Shown piece by piece: positions 5,054 to 5,764 of a DNA stretch of 5,764 nt. A program made the position numbers and the translations under genes. This DNA is from Brevundimonas sp. UBA7635 (GTDB lineage: Bacteria; Pseudomonadota; Alphaproteobacteria; Caulobacterales; Caulobacteraceae), in NCBI GenBank assembly GCA_002483865.1, contig DLIT01000014.1:336-6099 (forward strand), given 5' to 3'. The notes beneath the pieces are model-generated. The model was given only the letters and a program-made list of their open reading frames with translations, ran no database searches and was not told where the DNA came from. Within the stretch, counting starts at the first letter, position 1, and each line of letters begins with the position of its first letter.

Positions 5054-5646
5054 TGACTGAAGCCAAAACCCTGATCCTGGCATCCAAGAGCGCGGCCCGT
5101 CGCGCCATTCTGACGGGGGCTGGCGTCCCCTTCACCGTCCAGGTTGCCGATGTGGATGAGGACACTCTGAAGACGCCCGGCGTCGATCCGGCGTCCCTCG
5201 CCGAAGACCTGGCCCGGGCCAAGGCCCTGGCAGTGTCGGCCCAGCGCCCTGAAGCGCTCGTTCTTGGCGCGGACCAGACCCTGGCCTTTGATGGCGGTCT
5301 GGTCTCAAAGGCCCCTGATCTGGCGGCAGCCCGGGCCCGGCTGATCACCATGCGCGGCCGATCGCATCAGCTGCATTCGGGCGCTGCCCTGGCTCTGGGC
5401 GGGCAGATCCTGTGGTCGGGCGTGGATACGGTGCAGATGAGGATGCGCGACTATTCCGACACCTTTCTTGATGCCTATCTGGCGACGGAGGGGGCCGAAC
5501 TCCTGGCCTGTGTCGGTTCCTATCGTCTGGAAGGCATGGGCGCGCAGCTGTTCGCGCAGGTCGAGGGGGACTATTTCACCGTCCTGGGCCTGCCGCTGTG
5601 GCTGGTGCTGGACCAGCTGCGCAAGGCCGGGGTGATCCTGTCGTGA
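5053..5646 (+). CDS. maf: Maf-family nucleoside triphosphate pyrophosphatase
   Basis: Maf proteins cleave non-canonical or surplus nucleotides to the monophosphate and pyrophosphate in the cytosol, and some members affect division. The 197-residue product is of normal size. It opens with [14 protein letters not shown] (7-20), a variant of the SxSPRR motif in which Pro is replaced by Ala. It continues with VDED (34-37), [12 protein letters not shown] (70-81) with the likely catalytic Asp74, and Lys86. [28 protein letters not shown] (155-182) is the family's typical C-terminal stretch. The Asp-Gln pair at 74-75 resembles E. coli YceF (SDQ), which acts on 7-methyl-GTP, rather than YhdE (ADT), which acts on dTTP/UTP. 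The substrate assignment is inference. It starts with GTG overlapping the PPSR stop and ends in a 4-base overlap with aroE, so the three genes are probably one operon. Confidence 0.93.
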   Translation: MTEAKTLILASKSAARRAILTGAGVPFTVQVADVDEDTLKTPGVDPASLAEDLARAKALAVSAQRPEALVLGADQTLAFDGGLVSKAPDLAAARARLITMRGRSHQLHSGAALALGGQILWSGVDTVQMRMRDYSDTFLDAYLATEGAELLACVGSYRLEGMGAQLFAQVEGDYFTVLGLPLWLVLDQLRKAGVILS

Positions 5647-5764
5647 GCACGCGTCATCGCATCACCGGGGCGGCCATGGTGGCGGGGATCGCCGGACAGC
5701 CGGTGACTCATTCTCTCAGCCCCGTCATCCATAATGCCTGGCTGGAGGCGGCTGGCCTGGACGG
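5643..5764 (+). CDS. aroE: Shikimate dehydrogenase (N-terminal 40 residues, cut by window edge)
   Basis: AroE reduces 3-dehydroshikimate to shikimate with NADPH in aromatic amino-acid synthesis. Only the start is present. [20 protein letters not shown] (residues 15-34) is the shikimate-binding signature of the family, including the paired serines of SLSP. The chosen GTG at 5643 overlaps the maf stop (GTGA); an in-frame ATG at 5676 would leave only three residues before the conserved motif and is a possible alternative. The upstream purine run is weak, in keeping with coupling to maf translation. The catalytic Lys and Asp and the NADP domain lie beyond the window. Confidence 0.93.
   Translation, partial: MSTRHRITGAAMVAGIAGQPVTHSLSPVIHNAWLEAAGLD

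Noticed and set aside
4202..5083. Minus-strand open frame of 293 codons opposite PPSR
   Set aside because: PPSR motifs on the plus strand are unmistakable and well spaced; the opposite frame has no family features and no ribosome site I can support.

Overview
The window looks like the replication-origin region of an alphaproteobacterial chromosome, most likely from the Caulobacterales (Caulobacter, Phenylobacterium or Brevundimonas type). Four things support this: GC-rich coding sequence, the block hemE-hemH-hemJ-rho on one side, the block PPSR-maf-aroE on the other, and a 498-base gap between them. In Caulobacter crescentus the origin (Cori) lies between hemE and the gene then called RP001, a member of the PPSR family. 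The placement here rests on gene order plus DnaA-box-like sites read by eye. No alignment was run, and the genus is not fixed.

Left part (1-3694, all on the minus strand, reading away from the gap). hemE, hemH and hemJ form a tight heme operon in which both junctions are 4-base stop/start overlaps (GTGA and ATGA). It encodes uroporphyrinogen decarboxylase, ferrochelatase with a C-terminal Cys-x-Cys, and the membrane protein HemJ, a protoporphyrinogen oxidase. A hairpin followed by a T-rich tract lies about 100 bases past hemJ and probably ends the operon. Next comes rho, cut by the window edge, with an acidic N-terminal extension of about 80 residues.

Middle (3695-4192, no gene). This is the candidate origin and the most unusual part of the window. 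On the hemE side it has an AT-rich stretch with a dyad. It then has two abutting DnaA-box-like 9-mers, a group of three TTATCC cores in alternating orientation, and another DnaA-box-like 9-mer near PPSR. Nine copies of the palindrome GGCGCC are packed into 192 bases, two of them inside a perfect 16-bp palindrome. Four GANTC sites (the CcrM methylation target) are present. There is no TTAA anywhere in the gap, so the classical CtrA sites (TTAA-N7-TTAA) that control C. crescentus Cori are missing.

Right part (4193-5764, plus strand). A bifunctional kinase/pyrophosphorylase of the PPSR family is followed by a Maf-family nucleotide pyrophosphatase (1-base overlap) and the first 40 codons of aroE (4-base overlap). 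The two gene blocks diverge from the gap, so all genes would be transcribed in the direction of replication if the gap is the origin.
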